Origin: Eubacterium sp.
GTDB lineage: Bacteria > Bacillota > Clostridia > Lachnospirales > Lachnospiraceae
NCBI GenBank assembly: GCA_022764165.1
Contig: JALERM010000052.1
Location: 86,501-150,500, forward strand
Reading direction: 5' to 3'
DNA length: 64,000 bases
Part shown: in pieces, positions 18,348 to 27,101 of the stretch
Numbering within the stretch: the first letter of the stretch is position 1
Layout of the letters: each line of letters begins with the position of its first letter
Translations under genes and position numbers: made by a program
Notes under the pieces: generated by a model
Seen by the model: only the letters and a program-made list of their open reading frames with translations
Databases searched by the model: none
Told to the model about the DNA's origin: nothing

Positions 18348-19495
18348 TGAGAAGAACATATAGAAGAATTCAGCTTACAAAAGAAGGAAAGAAAGCAGCC
18401 GCCTGTATCGCAGCAGGTGCTGCCCTGCTGGCGCTGCTTTTATTTTTTCTGTTGTTTCGTGTGACCAGCGTAGAAGTTGTTGGAAGTACCAAGTATACAG
18501 ACGAGGAAATAAAAGGGTATGCCCTGGAAAGTCCTCTGACATCGAATACGGTATTGGCGATGACGTTCAAAAGTCATATGGAAGCGGATAATATTCCTTT
18601 TGTGGAATCCTTTGACCTTGAGCGGCTGAGCAGGCAAAAACTGCGTATTCATGTCAATGAAAAGAAAATCATAGGATATATTGTGGAAGGAACGGACAAG
18701 CTGTATTTTGATAAGGATGGACTGGTGGTGGAACTGGTATCCATGGACGAAGAGGAAATCGCACAGATGGAGTCGGAACAAACACAGCTTGAAGAATTAA
18801 AACAGCAGGCAGAAGCGGAGGAGGCACTGCAGAGAGCAAAAGAAGCAGAAGCAGCTCTGACCGGACATGTTCAGGAAGAAGAGGATGATGGAGAAGAGGG
18901 GGAATCTCAGCCTGTTCAGGAAGTGCAGATGATTCAGGCAGAAGAAGTAAATCAGGGAAATGAAAATGCCACGGAATTTCATGCAGCGGTTACTGACGTT
19001 CCCAGGGTATTGGGAATTACAGAGGGGAGTGTTTCTCTGGGAGAAAAAATAGATGCAGTTGATCAAGGTGTATTTAATACTGTTCTGGGAATTACCCGTA
19101 TGGTAGAAAAGTATGGGATTCTTCCAGAGATAGTATTGTTCAATGAGAATCTGGAAATCACGCTGGTATACCAGGAGGGGAATATTCACTGTGAGCTGGG
19201 CAAAGATACATTGCTGGAAGAGAAAATAACCAGAGTTGCGGCTATCATGCCCAAAATGAAAGAATATACAGGGATACTTCATCTGGAAGATTATACGGAA
19301 GACACGACAAATATTATTTTTTCAAAAGAAAGTCTGTATACTTTAAAAAGCAGGATTGCGGAAGCCGGAGGAATGGATGAGTCAGATCCTGCAGAATATG
19401 ATGTTCCAACAGAAGGAGATGCAGCTCAGACGGGAGACGATTCTCAGGGCACAGAAGGTAATAGTTACGATACTGCAGGTAATCCGACGGAATAA
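18347..19495 (+). CDS. ftsQ: FtsQ/DivIB-type cell division protein
   Basis: Bitopic divisome scaffold of about 382 aa. A basic cytoplasmic start (MRRTYRRIQLTKEGKKA) and one helix (ACIAAGAALLALLLFFLLFRV) precede a POTRA domain (TSVEVVGSTKYTDEEIKGYAL) and the FtsQ/DivIB region. An extra acidic Glu/Gln-rich insert (about residues 135-205) separates the POTRA from the conserved part (DVPRVLGITEGSVSLGE...). The C-terminus is Asp/Gly/Thr-rich. The start ATG overlaps the murA stop (TGATG). Confidence 0.85.
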   Translation: MRRTYRRIQLTKEGKKAAACIAAGAALLALLLFFLLFRVTSVEVVGSTKYTDEEIKGYALESPLTSNTVLAMTFKSHMEADNIPFVESFDLERLSRQKLRIHVNEKKIIGYIVEGTDKLYFDKDGLVVELVSMDEEEIAQMESEQTQLEELKQQAEAEEALQRAKEAEAALTGHVQEEEDDGEEGESQPVQEVQMIQAEEVNQGNENATEFHAAVTDVPRVLGITEGSVSLGEKIDAVDQGVFNTVLGITRMVEKYGILPEIVLFNENLEITLVYQEGNIHCELGKDTLLEEKITRVAAIMPKMKEYTGILHLEDYTEDTTNIIFSKESLYTLKSRIAEAGGMDESDPAEYDVPTEGDAAQTGDDSQGTEGNSYDTAGNPTE

Positions 19496-19529
19496 AATGC
19501 AAAAAATATGAGAATTTCAAAAAAAAGAG

Positions 19530-19558
19530 TTGATTAATTGGAAAAGAGATTATATTAT
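19530..19558 (+). promoter_or_regulatory. Promoter of ftsZ
   Basis: TTGATT (19530-19535), 17-base spacer, TATTAT (19553-19558), in a 147-base AT-rich gap. The predicted start is near 19565, leaving a leader of about 75 bases with a strong AAGGAGGAAG site. Confidence 0.6.
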
Positions 19559-19642
19559 ATATCTATATGTAACTAATTTTGATAAGACAGATAGTACCCG
19601 GAAGGGAATAATAGATGCGTAAGCAAAGAAGGAGGAAGTACT

Positions 19643-20809
19643 TTGTTAGAAATTATGACAAACGAAGCTGAATCATCTGCAAAGATTATTGTAATCGGTG
19701 TAGGTGGAGCTGGTAATAATGCAGTGAATCGTATGGTGGAAGAAACAATCGGTGGGGTTGAATTTGTTGGAGTGAATACAGATAAACAGGCATTGACTCT
19801 GTGTAAAGCACCGACAGTTCTTCAGATTGGTGAAAAACTTACCAAAGGTCTTGGTGCAGGAGCTAAGCCTGAGATCGGTGAAAAAGCTGCAGAAGAAAGT
19901 ACAGAAGAGATCCGCCAGCTGATGGAAGGTGCCGACATGGTATTCGTTACCTGCGGTATGGGCGGCGGAACCGGTACTGGTGCAGCACCGGTTGTTGCTG
20001 GCATCGCTAAGGAGATGGGTATTCTTACTGTTGGTGTAGTTACCAAACCTTTCCGTTTTGAAGCAAAGACCCGTATGAGCAACGCTCTGATGGGTATTGA
20101 TAAATTAAAAGACAATGTAGATACTTTGATTGTAATCCCGAATGACAAACTGCTGGAGATCGTAGATCGCCGTACCACCATGCCGGAAGCTCTGAAAAAG
20201 GCTGATGAAGTGCTGCAGCAGGCTGTACAGGGAATTACCGATTTGATTAATATGCCGGCTCTGATCAATCTGGATTTCGCAGATGTTCAGACTGTTATGA
20301 AAGACAAAGGTATCGCTCATATCGGTATCGGTGAAGCCAAAGGTGATGACAAAGCTCTGGAAGCTGTTCAGCAGGCTGTATCCAGTCCTCTGCTGGAGAC
20401 AACCATTCAGGGTGCAAGCCACGTGATCATCAATATTTCCGGAGATATTTCTCTTATGGATGCAAACGATGCTGCAAGCTATGTACAGAGTCTGGCTGGC
20501 GAGGATGCAAATATTATCTTTGGTGCCATGTATGATGATACTGCTGTGGATTCTGCAAAGATTACAGTTATCGCTACCGGACTGAACGATGCAACAGCAA
20601 AACAACCCAGCGTGAGCAAAGTTTCCGCTGTTAAGTCTTCTGGAGTAAAGGCTGAAACCGCTGCAAGTACAGTTCCGGAAAGACCGTCATTTTCATCAGG
20701 GATGACGATGCCAAGCTACCAGATGCCGAAGCCATCCGTAAGTGCACCAACCGGAAGCACTGTTCCGAAAAAAGATATCCAGATTCCGGATTTTCTGAGA
20801 AGAAGATAA
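19643..20809 (+). CDS. ftsZ: Cell division GTPase FtsZ
   Basis: Tubulin homologue that polymerises into the Z ring. The 388-aa protein has [14 protein letters not shown], the GTP signature [50 protein letters not shown] and a synergy T7 region. A variable linker leads to the C-terminal peptide [15 protein letters not shown], which contacts FtsZ partners. The start is TTG at 19643, 7 bases from a near-perfect Shine-Dalgarno; the next ATG (19655) is too far from it. No ftsA lies nearby. It ends in a terminator. Confidence 0.98.
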   Translation: MLEIMTNEAESSAKIIVIGVGGAGNNAVNRMVEETIGGVEFVGVNTDKQALTLCKAPTVLQIGEKLTKGLGAGAKPEIGEKAAEESTEEIRQLMEGADMVFVTCGMGGGTGTGAAPVVAGIAKEMGILTVGVVTKPFRFEAKTRMSNALMGIDKLKDNVDTLIVIPNDKLLEIVDRRTTMPEALKKADEVLQQAVQGITDLINMPALINLDFADVQTVMKDKGIAHIGIGEAKGDDKALEAVQQAVSSPLLETTIQGASHVIINISGDISLMDANDAASYVQSLAGEDANIIFGAMYDDTAVDSAKITVIATGLNDATAKQPSVSKVSAVKSSGVKAETAASTVPERPSFSSGMTMPSYQMPKPSVSAPTGSTVPKKDIQIPDFLRRR

Positions 20810-20816
20810 AATGAAA

Positions 20817-20858
20817 ATATGAAAAAGAATCCTGCTTTGCAGGATCCTTTTTCATATT
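20817..20858 (+). terminator. Rho-independent terminator after ftsZ
   Basis: AATATGAAAAAGAATCCTGC pairs with GCAGGATCCTTTTTCATATT with a three-base loop. The core AAGAATCCTGCTTTGCAGGAT recurs in the terminator at 25256-25288. Confidence 0.85.
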
Positions 20859-20916
20859 TAGGAAAGTAAGTACTTTGGATTATGAAATCAAATTGTGAAA
20901 AATAAGAGTTTTTATA

Positions 20917-22038
20917 ATGAAAAAAAATGAATTAATCATGATTTATGGAAAAGACTATAAGGAGATGACAAAAACTCTTCTGAAAGAAGCTCATCTTGCC
21001 GATCTGATACCGGATTCTGACAGCCGGATCGGTATCAAGCCAAATCTGGTGGCACCTACAGAGGCTTCCTGGGGAGCCACCACGCACCCGGAAGTGACAG
21101 CGGGGATTATTGAATATCTGCAGGAAGCAGGATTTCGCCAGATTGTCATGCTGGAAGGTTCCTGGGTGGGTGACAAAACACAGGAGGCGATAGAAGTCTG
21201 TGGATATAATGTATTATCCGAGAAATATGGGGTTCCTTTTCTGGATATGCAGAAAGATACTTCTGTGAAAAAAGACTGTGGGGGAATGGAATTAAAAATC
21301 TGCAGTCAGGCAGATAATCTTGACTTCCTGATCAATGTACCGGTGATGAAAGGGCATTGCCAGACGAAAATCACCTGTGCACTGAAAAATATGAAAGGTT
21401 TGATTCCAAATGCGGAAAAACGTCATTTTCATAGTATGGGGCTTCACCGTCCAATTGCTCATCTTTCTATGGGGATTCGGCAGGATTTTATTGTGGTAGA
21501 TAATATCTGCGGTGACTGGGATTTTGAGGATGGAGGCAATCCGGTGATTATGAATCGCATTCTGGCGGGGCGTGATCCGGTGCTCGTGGATGCCTGGGTG
21601 TGCCGGGAAATGGGATATGAGGTGGAAGAGATTCCATATGTTTCTATGGCTGCTGAGCTTGGTGTGGGATGTGCAGATTTGTCTCAGGCAGATATCCGTT
21701 CTCTGAATCAGCCGGAGATTGAGAACATTGATACAGGAAAAAGAAAAATTGTGGAATTGCGGGATGCTGTGGAGGAAGTGGAGTCCTGCAGTGCCTGTTA
21801 CGGTTATCTGATTCCGGCACTGGATCAGTTAAAGGAAGAGGGATTATTGGAACATCTCAGATGCAAAATAGCCATCGGGCAGGGATATCGGGGAAAAACC
21901 GGAAAACTGGGCATTGGACACTGTACCAGGGCATTTGCATGTCATCTGGATGGTTGTCCTCCCACAGAACAGGAAATCTATGAATTTTTAAAAAAATATA
22001 TTAAGGAGACGTGTGAAAATGAAAATATTGTTTTATGA
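20917..22038 (+). CDS. DUF362 domain-containing protein
   Basis: A 373-aa cytoplasmic protein of the DUF362 family, whose biochemical role is not established. Visible family features are IGIKPNLVAPTEASWGATTHPE, LEGSWVGD, LINVPVMKGHCQTKITCALKNMKGLIP and the HFHSMGLHRPIAHL segment. The C-terminal third is Cys-rich (ESCSACYGY, GHCTRAFACHLDGCPP), which suggests metal or Fe-S binding; that is inference. The 3' end overlaps the dehydrogenase gene by about 20 bases, suggesting a two-gene unit. The upstream ribosome binding site is weak. Confidence 0.8.
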   Translation: MKKNELIMIYGKDYKEMTKTLLKEAHLADLIPDSDSRIGIKPNLVAPTEASWGATTHPEVTAGIIEYLQEAGFRQIVMLEGSWVGDKTQEAIEVCGYNVLSEKYGVPFLDMQKDTSVKKDCGGMELKICSQADNLDFLINVPVMKGHCQTKITCALKNMKGLIPNAEKRHFHSMGLHRPIAHLSMGIRQDFIVVDNICGDWDFEDGGNPVIMNRILAGRDPVLVDAWVCREMGYEVEEIPYVSMAAELGVGCADLSQADIRSLNQPEIENIDTGKRKIVELRDAVEEVESCSACYGYLIPALDQLKEEGLLEHLRCKIAIGQGYRGKTGKLGIGHCTRAFACHLDGCPPTEQEIYEFLKKYIKETCENENIVL

Positions 22039-23005
22039 TACGAAAAGTTATGACAGGGAATCTTTTGACAGTAAAGCAGCGGAATATCCGGAGATTCAGA
22101 TTGAGTATCTCAAGTCAGAATTATCCCCCAGTACCGCCCCGCTGGCACAGGGTTATGATGCAGTCTGCGCATTTGTGAGCAGTGATGTGGGAACAGAGAC
22201 CATTGATGTACTTCATTCCTGCGGAGTAAAACTGATACTCATGCGCTGTGCCGGTTTTAATAATGTAGATATTGAGAAAGCCAAAGCGTGTGGGATGAAA
22301 GTGATGCGAGTGCCGGGATATTCGCCCGAAGCAGTGGCAGAACATGCCATGGCACTGGCATTGGCTGCGAATCGCAGGATTCATAAAGGATATGTGCGTG
22401 TAAGGGAAAATGACTTCAGTCTGGGCGGAATGCAGGGCACAAATTTTTACCGGAAAACAGCGGGAATTGTGGGAACCGGAAAAATAGGAGCAGCCATGGC
22501 AAGAATCTGCCATGGATTTGGCATGAAAGTAATTGCCTATGACGTTTACCCCAATCCGGAGCTGGACTTTGTGACCTATGTGACGCTGGATGAACTTTTG
22601 GCTCAGAGCGACCTGATTTCCCTGCATTGTCCCCTGATGGATGAGACCTATCATCTGATTAATCGGGAAACCATACAGAAAATGAAAGACGGTGTGATAC
22701 TGGTCAACACTTCCCGCGGCGGTCTTGTAAAGACAAATGACCTGATTGAGGGAATCCGTGCAAGAAAATTCTTTGCGGTAGGTCTTGACGTATACGAGGA
22801 AGAAAAGAAAAATGTATTCGAGGACCGTTCAGATGAAATTATGGAAACATCCATCACCGCACGGCTTCTTTCTTTTCCTAATGTGATCATCACTTCCCAT
22901 CAGGGATTCTTCACTTATGAGGCACTGGATGCCATCAGTGAAACTACACTGAATAATGCCAGGGCGTTTGAACGGGGAGAGATAAGTGGGAATGAGGTAG
23001 AATAA
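22019..23005 (+). CDS. D-2-hydroxyacid dehydrogenase (D-lactate dehydrogenase-like)
   Basis: NAD-dependent D-isomer-specific 2-hydroxyacid dehydrogenase of 328 aa, probably reducing pyruvate or a related 2-keto acid. It shows the substrate-site LMRCAGFNNVD, PGYSPEAVAEHAMAL, a Rossmann GIVGTGKIGAAMARI (about residue 145), LHCPLMDETYHLI, VNTSRGGLVKT, GLDVYEEE and the catalytic His in ITSHQGFFTYEAL. The ATG at 22019 (AAGGAG 10 bases away) is preferred over the GTG at 22013. The coding region overlaps the DUF362 gene. A tRNA gene follows. Confidence 0.92.
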   Translation: MKILFYDTKSYDRESFDSKAAEYPEIQIEYLKSELSPSTAPLAQGYDAVCAFVSSDVGTETIDVLHSCGVKLILMRCAGFNNVDIEKAKACGMKVMRVPGYSPEAVAEHAMALALAANRRIHKGYVRVRENDFSLGGMQGTNFYRKTAGIVGTGKIGAAMARICHGFGMKVIAYDVYPNPELDFVTYVTLDELLAQSDLISLHCPLMDETYHLINRETIQKMKDGVILVNTSRGGLVKTNDLIEGIRARKFFAVGLDVYEEEKKNVFEDRSDEIMETSITARLLSFPNVIITSHQGFFTYEALDAISETTLNNARAFERGEISGNEVE

Positions 23006-23046
23006 AAAAGTTAGTATAAAAAAATGCTGAAAAGTTAAAAAAACAC

Positions 23047-23075
23047 TTGCATTTCATCTGATATTCTGATATCAT
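23047..23075 (+). promoter_or_regulatory. Promoter of the tRNA-Leu gene
   Basis: TTGCAT (23047-23052), 17-base spacer, TATCAT (23070-23075). A small hairpin (TTCTGGTT/AACCAGAA) lies between it and the tRNA. Confidence 0.5.
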
Positions 23076-23103
23076 TAATTCTGGTTTTAGCGAACCAGAA
23101 TTT

Positions 23104-23186
23104 GCCGCTGTGGCGGAATTGGCAGACGCACTTGACTCAAAATCAAGCGGTTAACAGCCGTGCCGGTTCGAGTCCGGCCAGCGGCA
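23104..23186 (+). tRNA. tRNA-Leu (anticodon CAA)
   Basis: An 83-base class II tRNA with acceptor arms GCCGCTG/CAGCGGC plus discriminator A. The D-loop is GGCGGAATTGGCAGACGC. The anticodon arm TTGA-CTCAAAA-TCAA gives anticodon CAA, which reads UUG. A long variable arm (CGGTTAACAGCCG) and T-arm GCCGG-TTCGAGT-CCGGC follow. The CCA end is not encoded. Confidence 0.97.
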
Positions 23187-23190
23187 CTAG

Positions 23191-23218
23191 AAAAGCTCCG
23201 ATTGTTCGGGGCTTTTTT
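23191..23218 (+). terminator. Rho-independent terminator after tRNA-Leu
   Basis: AAAAGCTCCG, loop ATTGTT, CGGGGCTTTTTT, beginning four bases after the tRNA. Confidence 0.85.
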
Positions 23219-23227
23219 GTTAATCAG

Positions 23228-23290
23228 GCTGCGGACAGGGACGGTTCTTTGTTCTGCTGTATAAGACACAGAACTGTCCCTGTCTGCAGC
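23228..23290. repeat. Palindromic intergenic repeat, GGACAGGG family
   Basis: Arms of 21 bases (GCTGCGGACAGGGACGGTTCT and its near reverse complement at 23270-23290) differ only at two positions that still allow G-U pairs, with a 21-base loop. The GGACAGGG core recurs at 25321 and 27067. Confidence 0.75.
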
Positions 23291-23315
23291 ATCAAAAAAG
23301 TATTAAGGAGGCTAT

Positions 23316-24245
23316 ATGATACTTGATTTAGTTGTATTGGTTATCGGTTTTATTTTATTGATTAAGGGAGCTGATTTTCTGGTTACAGGTGCAGCTGGGA
23401 TAGCGGAACGGTTTCATATTCCGCAGATTGTGATCGGCTTGACGATTGTGGCATTTGGCACCAGTGCTCCGGAAGCGGCAATTAGTATTTCCGCAGGTAT
23501 GAAAGGGGTAACAGGTATTTCCATCGGTAATGTACTGGGCAGCAACATTTTGAATATTCTGCTGATTCTGGGAATTACAGCCTGTATTGTTCCTCTGAAG
23601 GTGGAACGGAATACCATTCGGTTTGAAATTCCGTTTACAATTTTTATCACTGTTTTTATGGTGGCTGTGGGAGCTTTGAAGCACGAAATGGGATTAGTTG
23701 AAGGTGTTTGTCTTTGGGTTATGTTTCTCGCTTTCCTGTTTTATCTGCTGCAGATGGCGAGAAAGAATCAGGAAGTCAGAGAAGAATGTCCCCACAAAAA
23801 GCAGCCGGTATGGGTACTTTTGCTGGTTACGATTATTGGACTGGCAGCGATTATCTGGGGAAGTAATCTGACCGTAGACAGTGCATCTTCCATAGCATCA
23901 CGGCTGGGAATGAGTGACCGTCTGATTGGTCTGACGATTGTGGCATTTGGTACATCATTGCCTGAGCTTGTTACTTCTGTGACAGCTGCCCGTAAGAATA
24001 ACGTGGATATTGCCATTGGAAATATTGTGGGAAGTTGTATTTTCAATATATTGTTTGTTTTGGGAACCACCTGTCTGGTGGCAACGATACCGTATGCGTC
24101 CAAGTTCCTGGTGGATGGACTTGTCTGTATCGGAGCAACCACTCTTCTGTGGCTTTGTGTGGTGAAAACAAAAGAACTGAGAAGATGGGGAGGTATTCTA
24201 TTCCTCCTCAGTTATGCCGGTTATTTTGCATATTTGATGATGTAG
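23316..24245 (+). CDS. Calcium/sodium antiporter, CaCA family (YrbG type)
   Basis: Membrane cation exchanger of 309 aa with two inverted halves, each carrying an alpha repeat: GLTIVAFGTSAPEAAISISAG (about residues 42-62) and GLTIVAFGTSLPELVTSVTAA (about 207-227). Each is followed by a glycine/asparagine-rich GNVLGSNILNI or GNIVGSCIFNI helix. About ten hydrophobic segments are visible. The family exchanges Ca2+ for Na+ or H+; the ion used here is unknown. An AAGGAGG site precedes the ATG. Confidence 0.92.
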   Translation: MILDLVVLVIGFILLIKGADFLVTGAAGIAERFHIPQIVIGLTIVAFGTSAPEAAISISAGMKGVTGISIGNVLGSNILNILLILGITACIVPLKVERNTIRFEIPFTIFITVFMVAVGALKHEMGLVEGVCLWVMFLAFLFYLLQMARKNQEVREECPHKKQPVWVLLLVTIIGLAAIIWGSNLTVDSASSIASRLGMSDRLIGLTIVAFGTSLPELVTSVTAARKNNVDIAIGNIVGSCIFNILFVLGTTCLVATIPYASKFLVDGLVCIGATTLLWLCVVKTKELRRWGGILFLLSYAGYFAYLMM

Positions 24246-24257
24246 GAGGATTTTATC

Positions 24258-24392
24258 ATGAATGAGACATTGAACACCTTAAAGACAAGACGAAGTGTGA
24301 GAGCTTATCTTACGGAACAGGTGAAGGAGGAACAGCTGCAGCAGGTTCCGGAGGCAAAACCAAGAAAAGAAAATTATATTTACAGGGTATAA
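24258..24392 (+). pseudogene. Nitroreductase-family N-terminal remnant
   Basis: A 44-codon open frame after a strong TAGGAGGA site begins MNETLNTLKTRRSVRAYL and continues TEQVKEEQLQQV, the usual start of flavin nitroreductases (family pattern TRRSVRxY). It then diverges and stops at codon 45, so the FMN-binding remainder of about 130 residues is absent. It is best read as a decayed gene fragment left between the antiporter and a small protein gene. It is too short for the ORF track. Confidence 0.7.
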
Positions 24393-24397
24393 CAGTT

Positions 24398-24580
24398 ATG
24401 GCGGGTAAGACAAACTGTGATACATGCAGTAATTATGTATATGACGATGAGCTGGAATGTTACTGTTGTGAGGTCAATCTGGATGAAGACGAAATGTACC
24501 GGTTTATGAGTGATACATTTTATAATTGTCCGTATTATCAATTGGATGACGAATACCGGATTGTAAGAAAACAGATGTGA
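24398..24580 (+). CDS. Small Cys-rich acidic protein (DUF6472-like)
   Basis: A 60-aa protein, MAGKTNCDTCSNYVYDDELECYCCEVNLDEDEM..., with five cysteines in the first half (CxxC, then CYCC), one further Cys near residue 48 (NCPYYQ) and a basic end (YRIVRKQM). The spacing suggests a small metal site, which is inference. From memory it matches short Clostridial proteins annotated DUF6472; I could not check this. It lies 5 bases after the nitroreductase remnant. Its function is unknown. Confidence 0.7.
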   Translation: MAGKTNCDTCSNYVYDDELECYCCEVNLDEDEMYRFMSDTFYNCPYYQLDDEYRIVRKQM

Positions 24581-24620
24581 GACAGGGAACGTTGGAAATT
24601 GAATTATACGGAGGAATAAC

Positions 24621-25235
24621 ATGTATAAATATAAAGATCAGAAAGAAATGAGAATGGCGATCAATGGGAGAATGATTTCCCTGATTGCAGGTGTTATGAC
24701 AGGAACCACAGCATTATTTACCACAGTGCGGTATGCGATGAGTGCTTTTCAGATTGCTTCTCAGGCGGCCGGCGGTAATCAGGATCTGCTCGCACAGATG
24801 GAAGAAGTGGGAGCCAGCATCGGATATATGAGGGTTCTTGGCGTGGCTATGATTCTTGCGGCTATCGTGGAAGTTTTTGCAGCTATTATGAGTGTCCGGT
24901 TATGCAATCGTCTGGATAAGGCGTCAGTACTGATGAAGACAGCTATTGCACTGCTTGTGGTAGAAGTAATCGTACAGCTGATCGGACTGAAAGCGGGAGT
25001 TTTTATGCTGAATAATCTCATCATGCCCTGCTGTCTTCTGTGGTCCAGCTGGCAGTTGAAAAAACTCTTTAAAATATACCCGGACAGAAAATTTGCTGTT
25101 GAGCCAAATGTGAGAAATAAAAAGAAAAAAGAAGAGCCTGCACAGAAAAAAAGCATTGCTGAGAGGGCTAAGTTACAGGCGAAAGAAGAGATTTCTGTGG
25201 AAGAGGAAAACACAGAAGAGAATATGGAACAGTAA
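24621..25235 (+). CDS. Membrane protein of unknown function
   Basis: A 204-aa protein I do not recognise. Four hydrophobic segments are visible (near residues 17-42, 68-93, 105-122 and 123-140). The N-terminus is short and charged. The 55-residue C-terminal tail is cytoplasmic-looking and very rich in Lys and Glu (KKKKEEPAQKKSIAERAKLQAKEE). It is preceded by a good ACGGAGGAATAAC site and ends in a terminator. It may be cotranscribed with the small Cys-rich gene 40 bases upstream. Confidence 0.75.
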   Translation: MYKYKDQKEMRMAINGRMISLIAGVMTGTTALFTTVRYAMSAFQIASQAAGGNQDLLAQMEEVGASIGYMRVLGVAMILAAIVEVFAAIMSVRLCNRLDKASVLMKTAIALLVVEVIVQLIGLKAGVFMLNNLIMPCCLLWSSWQLKKLFKIYPDRKFAVEPNVRNKKKKEEPAQKKSIAERAKLQAKEEISVEEENTEENMEQ

Positions 25236-25255
25236 CAGGCAAAAAGAATCCGCCC

Positions 25256-25288
25256 AAAAAGAATCCTGCTTTGCAGGATTCTTTTTTT
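25256..25288 (+). terminator. Rho-independent terminator
   Basis: AAAAAGAATCCTGC, loop TTT, GCAGGATTC followed by seven T residues. It closely matches the ftsZ terminator core. Confidence 0.9.
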
Positions 25289-25320
25289 GTGGTAAGTTCC
25301 CTGATAAAATGGTATACTTA

Positions 25321-25341
25321 GGACAGGGGAAGACCCTGTCC
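25321..25341. repeat. Short GGACAGGG palindrome
   Basis: GGACAGGG, five-base loop, CCCTGTCC, just upstream of the AAA-ATPase gene's ribosome binding site. It shares its core with 23228-23290 and 27067-27091. Confidence 0.6.
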
Positions 25342-25364
25342 ATGAATTGAAAGGGGAGGTATCT

Positions 25365-27062
25365 ATGGCAAGAACGGTAGGAATCGGAATTCAGAATTTT
25401 GAAAAAATAATCACGAACAACTGCTTTTATGTGGATAAAACGGATTTTATCCGTGAGTGGTGGGAAAGTATGGATGATGTGACGTTGATCACCCGTCCGC
25501 GCCGCTTTGGAAAGACATTGACGATGAGTATGGTAGAGCAGTTTTTTTCTGTAGATTATGCCAATCGGGGGGATTTGTTTGAAGGGCTTTCCATCTGGAA
25601 TCATGAAAAATACAGGGAATTGCAGGGAACGTATCCGGTGCTCAGTCTTTCCTTTGCTAACGTGAAAGAGAAAAATTACAAAACAACGAGAGAAAAAATT
25701 TGTCGCTTGTTGACAAATCTATATATTAAATATTCCTTCCTCAAAGAAAGTGAACTTCTGACAGATGCAGACAGAGCATTTTTTGATCGGATATTATCTG
25801 TGGAAATAAGTGACAGTGATGCAACGTTGGCGTTGTATCAATTAACGGATTATCTTTACCGATATTATGGGAAAAAAGTTATTATTCTGTTAGATGAGTA
25901 TGATACTCCCATGCAGGAAGCCTATGTGGATGGATTTTGGGATGAGATGGTTGGATTTACCCGGAGTATGTTTAACGCAGCGTTCAAAACCAATCCGTGG
26001 CTGGAGCGGGGAATCATGACAGGAATTACAAGAGTCAGTAAGGAATCCATTTTTTCTGATTTGAATAATCTTGAGGTAGTGACTACAACTTCAGACAAAT
26101 ATGCAACTGCATTTGGATTTACGGAAGAAGAAGTATTTGCGGCATTGGATGAATGTGGTCTTTCATCAGAAAAGGAACAGGTGAAATATTGGTATGATGG
26201 TTTTACGTTTGGAAAGCATGAGGATATCTACAATCCCTGGTCTATTCTGAATTTTTTGGATAAAGGAGCTTTCAGAACCTATTGGGCTAACACTAGTTCC
26301 AACAGTCTGGTAGGAAAACTTTTGCGGGAAGGAAATCGAAGAATTAAAGAGAAGTTTGAACAATTACTGAAAGGAGAGTCGGTGTATTCTCCGATTGATG
26401 AGCAGATTGTATACAATCAGTTGAATGGTAATGAGAGAGCTGTGTGGAGTCTGCTTTTGGCGAGTGGGTATTTGAAAGTCATTTCTTATGAGAAATACAA
26501 CGAAATTCCGGAGAACAGACACCCGCAATATGAACTCGCACTTACTAATATGGAAGTGAAGCTGATGTTTCTGAATATGGTGCGTGACTGGTTTTCAGAT
26601 GCAGAAACAGATTATAATGATTTTATCAAAGCATTGCTTGCCGGAAATATAAAGGAAATGAATGCCTATATGAATCGTGTAGCTCTTCAGACATTCAGCT
26701 ATTTTGATACTGGAAGAAGTCCGTCAGGGGCAGAACCTGAAAGATTTTACCATGGTTTTGTTTTAGGGCTGATGGTGGAATTGCAGGACAGATATGTGAT
26801 TACATCCAACCGGGAAAGCGGATTTGGAAGATATGATGTGATGCTGGAACCACGCCATCCGGAGAAGAATGATGCAATTATTATGGAATTTAAGGTATAT
26901 GACCCGGAGGATGAGAAAACACTGAGAGATACCGTGTGCGAGGCATTGAGTCAGATTGAACAGAAAAAATATGCTGCAATGCTTATAGAAAGAGGAATAT
27001 CGGAAGAACATATCAGAAGTTATGGATTTGCATTTCAGGGAAAAACAGTTTTGATAGGATGA
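25365..27062 (+). CDS. AAA-ATPase-like / PD-(D/E)XK nuclease family protein
   Basis: A 565-aa protein of the AAA-ATPase_like plus PD-(D/E)XK superfamily group that is expanded in gut Bacteroidetes and Clostridia; its biological role is unclear. The N-terminal Walker-A-like motif is TRPRRFGKTLTMSM (about residue 45), with the Walker-B-like VIILLDEYDTPM near residue 180, a TGITRVSKESIFSDLNN sensor region and WYDGF...NPWSILNFL. The C-terminal nuclease-like core has RYDVMLEP...IIMEFKV with D, E and K retained. The ATG at 25365 after GGGGAGG is preferred to the upstream TTG. A shortened relative occurs at 58133-59338. Confidence 0.85.
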   Translation: MARTVGIGIQNFEKIITNNCFYVDKTDFIREWWESMDDVTLITRPRRFGKTLTMSMVEQFFSVDYANRGDLFEGLSIWNHEKYRELQGTYPVLSLSFANVKEKNYKTTREKICRLLTNLYIKYSFLKESELLTDADRAFFDRILSVEISDSDATLALYQLTDYLYRYYGKKVIILLDEYDTPMQEAYVDGFWDEMVGFTRSMFNAAFKTNPWLERGIMTGITRVSKESIFSDLNNLEVVTTTSDKYATAFGFTEEEVFAALDECGLSSEKEQVKYWYDGFTFGKHEDIYNPWSILNFLDKGAFRTYWANTSSNSLVGKLLREGNRRIKEKFEQLLKGESVYSPIDEQIVYNQLNGNERAVWSLLLASGYLKVISYEKYNEIPENRHPQYELALTNMEVKLMFLNMVRDWFSDAETDYNDFIKALLAGNIKEMNAYMNRVALQTFSYFDTGRSPSGAEPERFYHGFVLGLMVELQDRYVITSNRESGFGRYDVMLEPRHPEKNDAIIMEFKVYDPEDEKTLRDTVCEALSQIEQKKYAAMLIERGISEEHIRSYGFAFQGKTVLIG

Positions 27063-27066
27063 TATT

Positions 27067-27091
27067 CGGACAGGGGACTGTCCCCTGTCCG
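27067..27091. repeat. GGACAGGGGAC palindrome
   Basis: CGGACAGGGGAC, one central base, GTCCCCTGTCCG: 12-base perfect arms immediately after the AAA-ATPase gene. It could serve as a terminator stem but lacks a T run. Confidence 0.7.
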
Positions 27092-27101
27092 GAAATTTAA
27101 T

